Assembly (NCBI GenBank): GCA_025963965.1
Contig: JAOPZS010000080.1
Coordinates: 1 to 64,000, forward strand
From: Solirubrobacterales bacterium
Lineage (GTDB): Bacteria; Actinomycetota; Thermoleophilia; Solirubrobacterales; Solirubrobacteraceae
Direction of reading: 5' to 3'
Length of the DNA stretch: 64,000 nucleotides
The notes under the pieces are model-generated. The model did no database searches and was not told where the DNA came from. It saw only the letters and a program-made list of their open reading frames with translations. Position numbers and translations under genes: made by a program. Positions 7,709 to 17,020 of the stretch are shown here, piece by piece (the first letter of the stretch is position 1; the number at the start of each line of letters is the position of its first letter).

Positions 7709-10474
7709 ATGCAACAGAGCCCCCCCTCCGACGCCACCACCGAGCGCGCCGCGCCGGCCGCCGCGCAGCGGCCGATCGTCCGCGGCAAGGGGATCTTCCA
7801 CCGCGGTCGCAAGCTGCAGGTGCGAGGGGTCACGTACGGCCCGTTCAGCTCCCGCCACGACGGTGGGTTCGATCCGCATACGGCGGCACTCGACTTCTCC
7901 CGCATGGCCGCCACCGGAATCAACGCGATCCGCCTGTACGTCCCGCCGGAGCCATGGCTGCTCGACCTCGCTCAGAGCCACGGACTGCTGGTCATGGTTG
8001 GCATTCCCTGGGAGCAGCACATCGCGTTTCTCGACACGGGCGCCGCCGAGCAGATCGAGCAGTCGCTGAGGCAGGCGATCGCGCCCTGCGCCGGCCACCC
8101 CGCCGTGCTGTGTTACGCGATCGGCAACGAGATCCCGGCTTCGATCGTGCGCTGGCACGGCAGGAGCCGGATCGAGCGCTTCCTGGCGCGGCTGGGCGAT
8201 GCCGCCAGAGAGATGGATCCCGGCGCGCTGATCGCCTACGTGAACTTCCCGCCGACCGAGTACCTGCGGCTCTCCACCTTCGACCTGGTCGCCTTCAACG
8301 TCTACCTGGAGCGGCGCGACCAGCTCGAGGGATATCTGGCTCGTCTGCAGAACATCGCCGACGACAGACCCCTGCTGATCGCCGAGCTGGGCCTCGACAG
8401 TCGCCGAAACGGCCTCGAGCAACAAGCGCAGTCGCTGTCCTGGCAGCTGGAGTCGTGTGCCAGCGCCGGTTGCGCCGGGACGTTCGTGTTCGCATGGACC
8501 GATGAGTGGCATCGCGGCGGCGCCGAGATCCTCGACTGGGACTTCGGGCTGACCACGCGCGCGAGGGAGCCCAAGCCGTCGCTCGCCGCCGTCGCTCAGG
8601 CATTCGCCGAGGACGGGCCGGCAACGGCGGACGCGCCGGAGACACCCCGCATGTCGGTGGTGATCTGCACGTACAACGGCGCGGCCACCCTGCGGGGGTG
8701 CCTGGAGGCGGTGCTGGCGCAGGACTATCCGCGCTACGAGGTGATCGTGGTCTCGGACGGCTCGAGCGACGGCAGCGCCGGCATCGCGGCCGAGTACCCC
8801 GGCGTGACCGTGGTCGAGACGCCCAACCGCGGCCTGGCGGCCGCCCGCAACTCCGGGATGGAGGCGGCCGGCGGGGAGATCATCGCCTACACGGACGATG
8901 ACGCCGAGCCCGACCCCTACTGGCTCGGGCACTTGGCTCAGAGCTTTGCATCGGGGGAGCACGCCGCCGTGGGGGGTCCGAACGTGCCTCCTCCGGACAG
9001 CACCGCGGTGGCCCAGTGCGTGGCCAACGCCCCGGGCGGACCCGCCCATGTCCTGCTCGCTGATCGCGAGGCCGAGCACATCCCGGGCTGCAACATGGCG
9101 ATCGAGAAGTCTGCCCTCGAGGCGATCGGCGGCTTCGACCCCCAGTTCCGCGCCGCCGGGGACGACGTCGACGTCTGTTGGCGACTGCTCGATTCCGGTC
9201 GGCGAATCGCGTTCAATCCCGGCGCGGTGGTTCTCCATCATCGCCGTGCGACGGTACGCGGATACCTGACCCAGCAGCAGGCGTATGGCAGGGCCGAGGC
9301 GCTCCTCGAGCGCAAGTACCCCGAGCGCTACAGCGCGGCCGGACACGTCAGCTGGCAGGGCAGGCTGTACGGCAACGGTGCCGCCCAGCATCGCGGCGGG
9401 TGGCGCTGGCGCGTTTACTACGGCGGCTGGGGCACGGCTTTCTACCAGTCCCTCTACGGACCGCGCAACACGCTTCTCGAGTCTCTGCCGCTGATGCCGG
9501 AGTGGTACATGGCGATCGCGGTCCTGGCCGTGATCGCAGCACTCGGTGCCCTTTGGACGCCGCTGCTGGCAGCGGTCCCGTTGCTGCTCGGTGCGGTCTT
9601 CGCACTCGGCGTCGATGCCGCGCTGGGCGCGACGCGGGCTCGGTTCCCCGCGGGCACGAGCAGCCTGCGCAAGCGCGCGCTCACCGGGTTGCTCTACCTC
9701 GCACAGCCGCTCGCGCGCCTGCAGGGGCGCCTCGCGTTCGGGCTGACGCCGTGGCGCCACCGCGGACCGCGTGCGCTCGCCCTGCCGGTGCGGCGGCGAA
9801 GGCAGTTCTGGTGCGAGCAATGGCAGGGAACCGAGGAACGGGTGCGCTCCTTGATGGGCGCGCTGCACCGCGAGGGAGTCGCTGTGCGCTCCGGGGGGGA
9901 CTGGGACCGGTGGGACCTGCAGGTCCGTGGCGGATTGCTTGGCATCGCACGCCTTCGTCTGGCGATCGAGGAGCACGGCGGCGGCCGCCAGCTGGTGCGG
10001 GTCGCCGTGTGGCCACGGCCCCTGGCAGCCGGCGTGAGCCTTCCCGGGCTGGCGATTCTGCTGACCGCGCTGGCCGTGCTCAGCGGCGGCGGAGCCGCTG
10101 CGATCGTGCTGGCGACGCTCGCGGTCCTGCTGAGCGCCCGGACCCTCTACGAGTGCGGGCTCGCCGCGGCGATCCTCGGCCGCGTGCTGAAGGCCGACGT
10201 CCCGGATGAGCACATCGACCAATCAGCTCCTCTGCCCGGTCCACCGTTGCCGGTGCCCCGGCAGGGCGCCGAGCGTGAGGAGGCCTCTGAGGTCGCAGAA
10301 CCTTTCCCGTCCGCGGGCACGCCCGGCCCGTGGAGCGAGCCTTCGAGCACGCCGGTGCGCGAGCCCAGGCCGAGTCCGGCGTCGAGCCGGACAGTGACGC
10401 GGATGCCGAGGGCGGGCGAGGCGGCCGGGACGCATGAGCCCGCGCGCCAGCCGGAGCGCTCAGGGTCCAGGTGA
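7709..10474 (+). CDS. Glycoside hydrolase-like / GT2 glycosyltransferase fusion membrane protein
   Basis: About 921 residues. Residues 35-300 look like a clan-A TIM-barrel glycoside hydrolase, with GNE (E141) as candidate acid/base and LIAELG (E226) as candidate nucleophile. Residues 315-560 form a GT2 glycosyltransferase: MSVVICTYNG, a DDD at 396-398, then GGFD and GDDVDVCWR further on. Hydrophobic stretches at about 601-640 and 776-825 should be membrane segments. The last 90 residues are Pro/Arg/Ser-rich and probably disordered. I chose the ATG at 7709 (MQQSPPS) over an upstream start at 7667. The gene leads the rightward glycan cluster. It may make and trim the same glycan; substrate unknown. 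Confidence 0.85.
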   Translation: MQQSPPSDATTERAAPAAAQRPIVRGKGIFHRGRKLQVRGVTYGPFSSRHDGGFDPHTAALDFSRMAATGINAIRLYVPPEPWLLDLAQSHGLLVMVGIPWEQHIAFLDTGAAEQIEQSLRQAIAPCAGHPAVLCYAIGNEIPASIVRWHGRSRIERFLARLGDAAREMDPGALIAYVNFPPTEYLRLSTFDLVAFNVYLERRDQLEGYLARLQNIADDRPLLIAELGLDSRRNGLEQQAQSLSWQLESCASAGCAGTFVFAWTDEWHRGGAEILDWDFGLTTRAREPKPSLAAVAQAFAEDGPATADAPETPRMSVVICTYNGAATLRGCLEAVLAQDYPRYEVIVVSDGSSDGSAGIAAEYPGVTVVETPNRGLAAARNSGMEAAGGEIIAYTDDDAEPDPYWLGHLAQSFASGEHAAVGGPNVPPPDSTAVAQCVANAPGGPAHVLLADREAEHIPGCNMAIEKSALEAIGGFDPQFRAAGDDVDVCWRLLDSGRRIAFNPGAVVLHHRRATVRGYLTQQQAYGRAEALLERKYPERYSAAGHVSWQGRLYGNGAAQHRGGWRWRVYYGGWGTAFYQSLYGPRNTLLESLPLMPEWYMAIAVLAVIAALGALWTPLLAAVPLLLGAVFALGVDAALGATRARFPAGTSSLRKRALTGLLYLAQPLARLQGRLAFGLTPWRHRGPRALALPVRRRRQFWCEQWQGTEERVRSLMGALHREGVAVRSGGDWDRWDLQVRGGLLGIARLRLAIEEHGGGRQLVRVAVWPRPLAAGVSLPGLAILLTALAVLSGGGAAAIVLATLAVLLSARTLYECGLAAAILGRVLKADVPDEHIDQSAPLPGPPLPVPRQGAEREEASEVAEPFPSAGTPGPWSEPSSTPVREPRPSPASSRTVTRMPRAGEAAGTHEPARQPERSGSR

Positions 10475-10590
10475 CCGGGTGGTCGCCGGCGCGAGGCGCG
10501 CTGCGATCGCTGGCCTAGGCTTCTCGCGATGGGCCGACCGTCAGCTCGACACCTCCTCGCAGACTGCGCGCGGCGCAGAGGGATGAGCTC

Positions 10591-12459
10591 GTGAGCGACC
10601 AGGCGATCGGTGCGGCATGGGCGCCTCCGTCGGAGGAGGTCTCCCCCGGCAGCTCCCTGCGCCGCCAGGCGCGGCTGGTGCGCTACGCCCGTCCGCACTG
10701 GCGCGGGCTGGTGCTGATGCTGGTTGCGATGCTCGGCGAGGTCGGCTTCGCGCTCGCCCAGCCGTGGCCGCTGAAGCTCCTGATCGACAACGTCATCGGT
10801 CATCACCGGATCCCTCACTGGCTGAGCGTGCTGCCGGGTGCCGACAGTCGCCACGGGCTGCTCGTGTGGGTTGTCGTCGGCGAGGTGTTGATCTTCCTCG
10901 CGATGACGCTGACGACGACGATCGCCAACTTCCTCTCGCTGAAGCTCGGCCAGCGCATGACGTGGTCGTTCGCGGAGGACCTCTTCCGCCACCTGCAACG
11001 GCTCTCGCTCCTGTTTCACGGCAAGCGCTCCTCTGGGGACCTGATCGAGCGCGTCACCACCGACTCCTACTCGATTGACACGCTCATAACGGGTGCTGTG
11101 CTGCCGGTGATCCAGGCGCTGTTCACGCTCGTCTCGGTGTTCGTGATCATGTGGGCGCTGGAATGGCGGCTCACGCTGCTCGCCGTCGGCGTCGTGCCGG
11201 TGATCGTCCTGATGGTGCGGGTGTTCGGACGCCCGATGAAGTTGAGATCCCGTGAGCAGCGCGACTCCGAAGGGCGCATGACCGCCGTCGTCGAGCAGAC
11301 CCTGAGCGCGATGCCGGCCGTGCAGGCGTTCACGCGAGAGCGCCACCAGGCGGACCGCTTTCGCCAGCACGCCGATCAGACGGTGCGCGCGTTCGTCCGC
11401 TCGACGACGGCCGGGATGTGGTTTCAGCTGTTCACCGGGCTCGCCACCGCCGTGGGGACGGCCGCGGTGATGTACGTCGGCGGCACGCTCGCACTGGAAG
11501 GGACCTTGACGGCCGGGACGGTCGTCGTCTTCATCTCCTATCTCGGTGCGCTGTATGTCCCGATCGACACGCTCTCGCACAGCGCGCAGACCGTGCAGAA
11601 CGCCGCCGCGGAGACGGACCGCGTGATGGAGATCCTCGAGATCGAGCCGGCCGTCCGCGACCTGCCGGGCGCCAGCGAGAGAGTCCTCGCAGGAGCGATC
11701 CGCTACGAGCACGTCCACTTCGGCTACGAGCGCGAGCGGCCGGTCATTCACGACGTGTCGCTCGAGATCCAACCGGGTGAGGTGCTCGCGATCGTCGGGC
11801 CGACGGGCGCCGGCAAGACGACGCTCGCAAGCCTGCTGGTGAGGTTCTTCGATCCGTGGCAGGGCCGCATCACGATCGGCGGCGCCGACATCCGCGACTT
11901 CACGCTGCACTCGCTGCGTAGCCAGATCGCGCTCGTGCTGCAGGACCCGTACATCCTTCCCACGTCGATCGCGGAGAACATCGCGCTGGGCCGCCCCGAC
12001 GCGCCCCACGAGGAGATCCTCGCCGCCGCCCGCGCCGCCAACGCGCACGAGTTCATCACCCGGCTGCCCGACGGCTACGAGACGATCGTCGGGGAGCGCG
12101 GCGCGACGCTCTCCGGGGGCGAGAAGCAGCGGCTGTCGATCGCCCGCGCCTTCCTGAAGGACGCACCCGTCCTGATCCTCGACGAGCCGACCTCGGCGTT
12201 GGACGCAGGCACCGAGCGTCTGCTGCTTGACGCGTTGGAGCGACTGATGAAGGGGCGCATCACGCTCGTGATCGCACATCGCCTGTCGACGATCCGCTCC
12301 GCCGACACGATCCTCGCCGTCGATCGGGGGCGCATCGTCGAACGTGGCTCACACGCGGAGCTGATCGCCGGCGGAGGACTCTACTCATCGCTTTATCACC
12401 AGCAGATGCAGATCGCCGAGCACGACGCTCAGGCCGTCGGCGCCGAGCGGGGAGCATGA
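10591..12459 (+). CDS. ABC exporter, fused permease-ATPase half transporter
   Basis: 622 residues: an N-terminal six-helix exporter domain (about 30-330) and a C-terminal nucleotide-binding domain. The Walker A GPTGAGKTT starts at G403, the signature LSGGEKQ is at 507-513, and the Walker B LILDEP contains D531-E532, followed by an H-loop in VIAHRLS. This is the MsbA/lipid-exporter type that works as a homodimer. The start is GTG. Its ATGA overlap with the next gene places it in the glycan operon, so a glycolipid, glycan intermediate or secondary metabolite is the likely cargo. A 116-bp gap to the GH-GT2 gene could hold a separate promoter. Confidence 0.93.
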   Translation: MSDQAIGAAWAPPSEEVSPGSSLRRQARLVRYARPHWRGLVLMLVAMLGEVGFALAQPWPLKLLIDNVIGHHRIPHWLSVLPGADSRHGLLVWVVVGEVLIFLAMTLTTTIANFLSLKLGQRMTWSFAEDLFRHLQRLSLLFHGKRSSGDLIERVTTDSYSIDTLITGAVLPVIQALFTLVSVFVIMWALEWRLTLLAVGVVPVIVLMVRVFGRPMKLRSREQRDSEGRMTAVVEQTLSAMPAVQAFTRERHQADRFRQHADQTVRAFVRSTTAGMWFQLFTGLATAVGTAAVMYVGGTLALEGTLTAGTVVVFISYLGALYVPIDTLSHSAQTVQNAAAETDRVMEILEIEPAVRDLPGASERVLAGAIRYEHVHFGYERERPVIHDVSLEIQPGEVLAIVGPTGAGKTTLASLLVRFFDPWQGRITIGGADIRDFTLHSLRSQIALVLQDPYILPTSIAENIALGRPDAPHEEILAAARAANAHEFITRLPDGYETIVGERGATLSGGEKQRLSIARAFLKDAPVLILDEPTSALDAGTERLLLDALERLMKGRITLVIAHRLSTIRSADTILAVDRGRIVERGSHAELIAGGGLYSSLYHQQMQIAEHDAQAVGAERGA

Positions 12460-13448
12460 CCGACGCCGCCACCCACACCGGAGTGGATCTGCGCGTGGCG
12501 ACGGACTTCCAGGCCGCCGTGCCCGGCGACGGCGGATGGGACGCGTTGGTGGCCGGCGCCCCGGACCTCGTGTTCCTCACCAGCGAGTGGCAGCGTCAGT
12601 GGTGGGACTCGTTCGGCCGCGGGCAGTTGCTGCTGGTCGTCGCTGAGCGTCGCGGAGAGGCCGTCGCGATCGCGCCTCTCTACGCCGACGAGGGGATGCT
12701 GTTTCTCGTTGGATCAGGTGGCTCGGACTACCTGGACTTCATCGGGGCTCCGGACGCTGAGCTACTGGGGATGATGCTCGAGCAGGCACGGCGCAGGGTG
12801 GATGACTTCGCCGGAATCGGCCTCTACCACCTGCCAGTGGAGTCGAGCACCACGCCCCTGCTGCCGGACGTCGCGGCTCGGCTCGGCCTCGAGCTTCACC
12901 GCGAGGACACGATCGGCGGCCCGTACATAGAGCTTCCCGACGCCGATGCCGTGACCCGATTCTGCGGACGGCGCAAAGTGCGAAAAGAGGAGGCGCGGAT
13001 GCGCCGGGCGGGAGCGCTCCGCGTGCGCTCGGCATCCGGCGCCGAGCTGGATGAGTGGGTCGACCTGCTGCTCGCGCAGCACTCCGCGCGCTGGCGTCCG
13101 CTCGGGGTGAAGGGGTTTGAGGGTGAGGACGCCTCGGCCTTCTGCCGGGCGATCGTGCACGCCGGTCACCGCGGGGGATGGCTGCGCTTCACGATGCTCG
13201 AGTGGCGTGGCGCGCCGGCCGCGTTCGAGATCACCCTGATCCGGGGGTCCCGGCATCTCAGCTACCTCGTCTCGCGCGACCCGGCGATTCGCAGCTACTC
13301 GCCGGGCAAGGTGCTCGAGGCGCATGTCGTGAGGGAGGCGTTCGAGGCGGGTGCCCGGTGCTTTGACCTCGGCATGGGCGAGGAGCAGCACAAGCTGCAC
13401 TCCGCGAGCGGCGTGAGGAGCGTGGCGAACTGGTTCCTCTACCCGTGA
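12456..13448 (+). CDS. CelD/BcsL-type GNAT acyltransferase (FemAB-like)
   Basis: 330 residues beginning MTDAATHTGVDLRVATD. The layout, with EWQRQWWDSFG near the start, a mid-region basic RRKVRKEEARMRRAG segment and a second GNAT-like half containing the HLSYLVSRDPAIRSYSPGKVL stretch, matches the CelD/BcsL-FemAB-like acetyltransferases (Acetyltransf_6) common in exopolysaccharide loci. It probably moves an acyl or aminoacyl group onto a sugar. The ATG overlaps the exporter stop (ATGA), implying translational coupling. The acceptor is unknown. Confidence 0.8.
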   Translation: MTDAATHTGVDLRVATDFQAAVPGDGGWDALVAGAPDLVFLTSEWQRQWWDSFGRGQLLLVVAERRGEAVAIAPLYADEGMLFLVGSGGSDYLDFIGAPDAELLGMMLEQARRRVDDFAGIGLYHLPVESSTTPLLPDVAARLGLELHREDTIGGPYIELPDADAVTRFCGRRKVRKEEARMRRAGALRVRSASGAELDEWVDLLLAQHSARWRPLGVKGFEGEDASAFCRAIVHAGHRGGWLRFTMLEWRGAPAAFEITLIRGSRHLSYLVSRDPAIRSYSPGKVLEAHVVREAFEAGARCFDLGMGEEQHKLHSASGVRSVANWFLYP

Positions 13449-13467
13449 TCGGCAGGTGGCGGGCGCG

Positions 13468-14610
13468 ATGAGCGGCGCGCCCGCCCCGCAGGCGCGCGTG
13501 AGCGTCGTGATCTCGTGTTTCAACTACGTCCGGTTCGTGGCGCCGGCAGTGGCGAGCGCTCTCGATCAGCGTGGCTGCGAGGTCGAGGTGGTGGTCGTCG
13601 ACGACGGCTCCAGCGACGGCTCGGTGGAGGCGCTCGGGACCTTCGGCGATCGAATCCGGGTTCTCGAGAAACCCAACGAAGGCCAGGGGTCAGCCCTCAG
13701 CGCGGGCTACGCTGCCAGCCGCGGAGACGTCCTGATCTTCCTCGACGCAGACGATCTGCTGCTGGAGGGCGCCGCACTCAGCTCTGCGCGGGCGCTGTCG
13801 GATACCTCCGTATCCAAGGCTCACTGGTCGATGCCGGTCGTCGACGCCGAGGGCGATCCGACCGGGGAGCTGCTGGACCCGGACCTGGTCGAGGGTGATC
13901 TGCGCCGGCATGTTGCCGCCGAGGGCCCGCTCAGCGAGCGCGTTCTGCCGAGCCCGCCTATGTCGGGAAACGCCTTCTCGCGGTGGTTCCTCGATCGTGT
14001 GATGCCCGTCCCGGCGCTCTATCGCCTTCGCGCCGATGACTACCTGAGCGGCCTGGCGCCGGCGTTCGGAGCGATCGTGCGCCTCGCACCGCAGTCCCTC
14101 TACCGGATGCACGGGGCAAACCTCCACCTGGCGCAGGACTTCGAGCAGATCTACGGCTTCGAACAGAGCCACTACGAGCTGGTCGCGAGGATCGTGGCCG
14201 AGACCTATGCCCGCGACGGCGTGCCGCATGAGCTGAGCGCCTGGGATCGCTTCAGCTGGGCCAAGCGCCTCGCTCGTACGGTCCGCGCAATCACCGAAGC
14301 GGTGCCGGCGGGCGAGCGCCTGGCGCTGATCGACGAGGGACTGCTCGGTGTGACGGGGGAGCTCTCTGGCCGCGGCGTGATCGCGTTCGGCGAGCGCGAC
14401 GGGGAGTGGGGCGGCTCGCCGGTCAGCGACGAGGCGGCCCTCGCAGAGCTGGAGCGCCTGCGCGCCGCCTCCGTCCGGTACATCGCGCTGGCATGGCCTG
14501 CGTTCTGGTGGCTCGAGGAGTATCCGCGCCTGGCGGCGGCGCTCGGCGACTGCCGGCGCCTGCCGGTCGGCGAGGACGCGGTCCTGATCTTCGGGCCGGC
14601 GGACGCGTAG
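13468..14610 (+). CDS. GT2 family glycosyltransferase
   Basis: About 380 residues with an N-terminal GT-A domain: VSVVISCFNY, VVVVDDGSSDGS (D45-D46) and a metal-binding LDADD (D93-D96). The C-terminal half is unlike well-known enzymes and probably determines the acceptor. No membrane helices are seen, so it should act at the cytoplasmic face. I preferred the ATG at 13468 over an in-frame GTG at 13456. It lies 19 bp after the acyltransferase and 2 bp before the GT4 gene. Confidence 0.88.
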   Translation: MSGAPAPQARVSVVISCFNYVRFVAPAVASALDQRGCEVEVVVVDDGSSDGSVEALGTFGDRIRVLEKPNEGQGSALSAGYAASRGDVLIFLDADDLLLEGAALSSARALSDTSVSKAHWSMPVVDAEGDPTGELLDPDLVEGDLRRHVAAEGPLSERVLPSPPMSGNAFSRWFLDRVMPVPALYRLRADDYLSGLAPAFGAIVRLAPQSLYRMHGANLHLAQDFEQIYGFEQSHYELVARIVAETYARDGVPHELSAWDRFSWAKRLARTVRAITEAVPAGERLALIDEGLLGVTGELSGRGVIAFGERDGEWGGSPVSDEAALAELERLRAASVRYIALAWPAFWWLEEYPRLAAALGDCRRLPVGEDAVLIFGPADA

Positions 14611-14612
14611 AG

Positions 14613-15824
14613 ATGCGCATCTGCCTCGTCACCCAGGAGTACCCACCCGGGTACATCGGCGGGATCGGAAGCCAGTCCCGCGTGAAGGCTCTCGCCCTCG
14701 CGGCACAGGGACACGATGTCGAGGTGCTGACCGCCGGAGCGCAGGACGGGCCGGCGCTGCTCACTCGCGAGGACGGTCCGGTATCCGTCCACGAGGCACG
14801 CAGTCCGGGCGGCGAGTTCGCCGTCTATCAGACCGAGACCTACTGGCTCGGGTACACGTGGACGGTGCTCGGCGCGCTGCGGACGCTGTCCGCGTCGCGT
14901 CCGTTCGACGTCGTCGACTTCGCGGAGTACGGAGCCGAGGGATTCGCCTTCCAGCTCGACCGCGCGGAGGACGACCCGACCGCCACAGTCGTCCACCTGC
15001 ACGGCTCACTCGGGATCTTCGCCGAGCAGTTCGGCTGGCCCGAGCCAAGCGGCCGGCTGCACCAGGTCGGAACGTTCATGGAGGACCTCTCGATCCGGGC
15101 CGCAGACGGCCTGCTCGCCGCCAGCCGGAGCGTCGCCGAGCTCACGGCACAGCGCCTGAGGCTGCCGGAGCAGGGCATCGCGGTCGTGGGTGGAGCGGTG
15201 GATCCGGTTGCCTTTTCGCCGGTCCCAGAGCGGCGGGCGACGGAGGAGCTGCGGCTGCTGTTCGTCGGCAGCGTCGCCGAGAACAAGGGCGTGACGATCG
15301 TGCTCGACGCGTTCTTCGGGCTCGCTCCCCAGTATCCGAAGCTCTCCCTGACGATCGCCGGCGGGGCTGAGGAGGATGCGATGCAACCGCTCCGCGAGCG
15401 GATCGCCGAGCGCGGCCTGCAGGAGCGGGTGGACCTGCTGGGCTTCGTCGAGCACGCCGAGCTCGCGGACGTGTATCGCGAGGCCGATGTGCTGGCGGCT
15501 CCCTCGCTTTACGAGGGCGGCCTGGGCATGGTCTACCTCGAGGCGATGGCCTGCGGGCTTCCGGTCGTCGCGCTGGCGGCAGGCGGAGCGATCGAGACGG
15601 TCGCTGCGGACCAGAGCGGGATCCTGCTCGAGCGGGGGGACGTCGAGGAGACGGCAGCTGCGATCGCCATGCTGCTCGAGGATCCAGAGCTGCGTCTGCG
15701 AATGGGAGCAGCCGGACGGACTCGCGTGTTGGAGCGGTTCACTCCCGAGCGCTACGCCGCGAACGTGGCAGACACATACGAGCGCGCGGTTGAGAGGCGG
15801 CTGGCCGGCGTGGTCGTGTGGTGA
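14613..15824 (+). CDS. GT4 family glycosyltransferase
   Basis: About 403 residues with GT-B fold hallmarks: MRICLVTQEYPP followed by a glycine-rich loop at the N-terminus, LLFVGSVAENKG at the start of the nucleotide-sugar domain, and the EGGLGMVYLEAMACGLPVV donor-binding ExxxxxxxE region. The ATG at 14613 follows the previous stop by 2 bp and matches the standard GT4 N-terminus, so longer in-frame starts are rejected. It is cytoplasmic or peripheral, in the middle of the glycan operon. Donor and acceptor are unknown. Confidence 0.9.
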   Translation: MRICLVTQEYPPGYIGGIGSQSRVKALALAAQGHDVEVLTAGAQDGPALLTREDGPVSVHEARSPGGEFAVYQTETYWLGYTWTVLGALRTLSASRPFDVVDFAEYGAEGFAFQLDRAEDDPTATVVHLHGSLGIFAEQFGWPEPSGRLHQVGTFMEDLSIRAADGLLAASRSVAELTAQRLRLPEQGIAVVGGAVDPVAFSPVPERRATEELRLLFVGSVAENKGVTIVLDAFFGLAPQYPKLSLTIAGGAEEDAMQPLRERIAERGLQERVDLLGFVEHAELADVYREADVLAAPSLYEGGLGMVYLEAMACGLPVVALAAGGAIETVAADQSGILLERGDVEETAAAIAMLLEDPELRLRMGAAGRTRVLERFTPERYAANVADTYERAVERRLAGVVVW

Positions 15825-15825
15825 G

Positions 15826-16998
15826 ATGCCCGAGCGCCTGAAGATCGTGCTGCTGGGGATGATGGGCAGCGCCCCGTACGCCGGGCAGACATGGCTGTAC
15901 CTGAACTGGCTGCGCGGCCTTGCCGCCCTCGGCCACGACGTCTACTACCTCGAGGACGACACCGTGTGGCCATACGATCCCGAGGCCGACACCGTGAGCG
16001 ACGACTGCAGCTACGCCGTTCGTCACGTCGCGGCGAGCATGGGGTCGATCGGGCTGGGCGACCGCTGGGCATTCCGGCTCGCCGATCGGGACGGGGCGTG
16101 CTGGGGCTTGAGTGAAGCCGAGCTGCGCGGGCTGTACGAGAGCTGCGATGCGCTCATCAACGCGGGCGGAGGAACCGAGTTGCGCGACGATCAGATGCGA
16201 GCCGCGTTCCGTGTGTACCTCGAGACCGACCCGGTCACGGCGGAGCTGCGTATCGCCGCCGGTGACCGCGACGTCGCCGAGACCTTCGCCGAGCATCACG
16301 TGCTCGCGAGCTACGGGGAGAACTACGGCGCGCCCGACTGCGGCGTGCCGCTCAACGGGTACCGGTTCGTGCTCACGCGCCAGCCGATCGACCTCGAGCT
16401 GTGGCCGATGGCCTTCCAGTCGGACGCCCGCTACTTCACGACCGTCGGCAACTACCGTCAGGACGAGGCCGACGTGGAGTGGCAGGGGACGGTCTATCAC
16501 TGGTCCAAGCACCACGAATGGGAGCGATTCCTGGAGCTGCCCATGAAGAGCGAGCAGGAGTTCGAGCTCGCGCTCACGGGCTTCGCGCACGGCGATCGCG
16601 CTCGGCTGGACGACCAGGGCTGGCACGTCGTCTCGCCTCTGCCGATGTCGCTGGACGCCTTCGGCGCCTACCGCCGCTACATCGCCGGCTCGCGTGGCGA
16701 GTTCACCGTCGCCAAGGACCAGAACGTGCGCCTGCGCAGCGGCTGGTTCAGCGAGCGCGCCGCCTGCTATCTGGCATCGGGCAAGCCGGTCGTCACCCAG
16801 GACACGGGATTCTCGAACGTGCTCCCCACCGGCGAGGGCCTGTTCGCCGTCGAGAACGTCGAGCAGGCGGCGCAGGCCGTCGAGGAGATCAACATGGACT
16901 ACCGGCGCCACTGCGAGGCTGCACGCGCGATCGCTGCGGAGCACTTCGAGGCGGCCGCGGTCGCCCGCAGGCTGCTCGACCAGCTGGGGCTCACGTGA
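15826..16998 (+). CDS. Uncharacterised glycosyltransferase-like protein (paralogue of 17608-18786)
   Basis: 390 residues, beginning MPERLKIVLLGMMGSAPYAG, a typical GT-B-like first strand and loop, followed by LNWLRGLAALGHDVYYLEDD. The C-terminal 90 residues (from about Y282) carry a signature shared with the gene at 17608-18786: GEF, AK, a WxS(E/D)R and CYLASG(K/R)PxVxQxTG, like the donor-binding half of CgeB/Glyco_trans_1_2-type enzymes. The start is 1 bp after the GT4 stop. I do not recognise a characterised relative. A role in decorating the same glycan is inferred from the operon. Confidence 0.75.
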   Translation: MPERLKIVLLGMMGSAPYAGQTWLYLNWLRGLAALGHDVYYLEDDTVWPYDPEADTVSDDCSYAVRHVAASMGSIGLGDRWAFRLADRDGACWGLSEAELRGLYESCDALINAGGGTELRDDQMRAAFRVYLETDPVTAELRIAAGDRDVAETFAEHHVLASYGENYGAPDCGVPLNGYRFVLTRQPIDLELWPMAFQSDARYFTTVGNYRQDEADVEWQGTVYHWSKHHEWERFLELPMKSEQEFELALTGFAHGDRARLDDQGWHVVSPLPMSLDAFGAYRRYIAGSRGEFTVAKDQNVRLRSGWFSERAACYLASGKPVVTQDTGFSNVLPTGEGLFAVENVEQAAQAVEEINMDYRRHCEAARAIAAEHFEAAAVARRLLDQLGLT

Positions 16999-17020
16999 TC
17001 GACCAGCCGGGGCGAATCGC

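Noticed and set aside
7607..10222. 871-codon open frame antisense to the GH-GT2 fusion gene
   Set aside because: Its translation has no recognisable domain and is rich in Arg, Gln, His and Gly, as expected for an antisense shadow of a very GC-rich gene; the opposite strand has clear GH and GT2 motifs.
10147..12279. 710-codon antisense frame over the ABC exporter
   Set aside because: Arg/His/Asp-rich without domains; the plus strand shows complete Walker A, signature and Walker B motifs.
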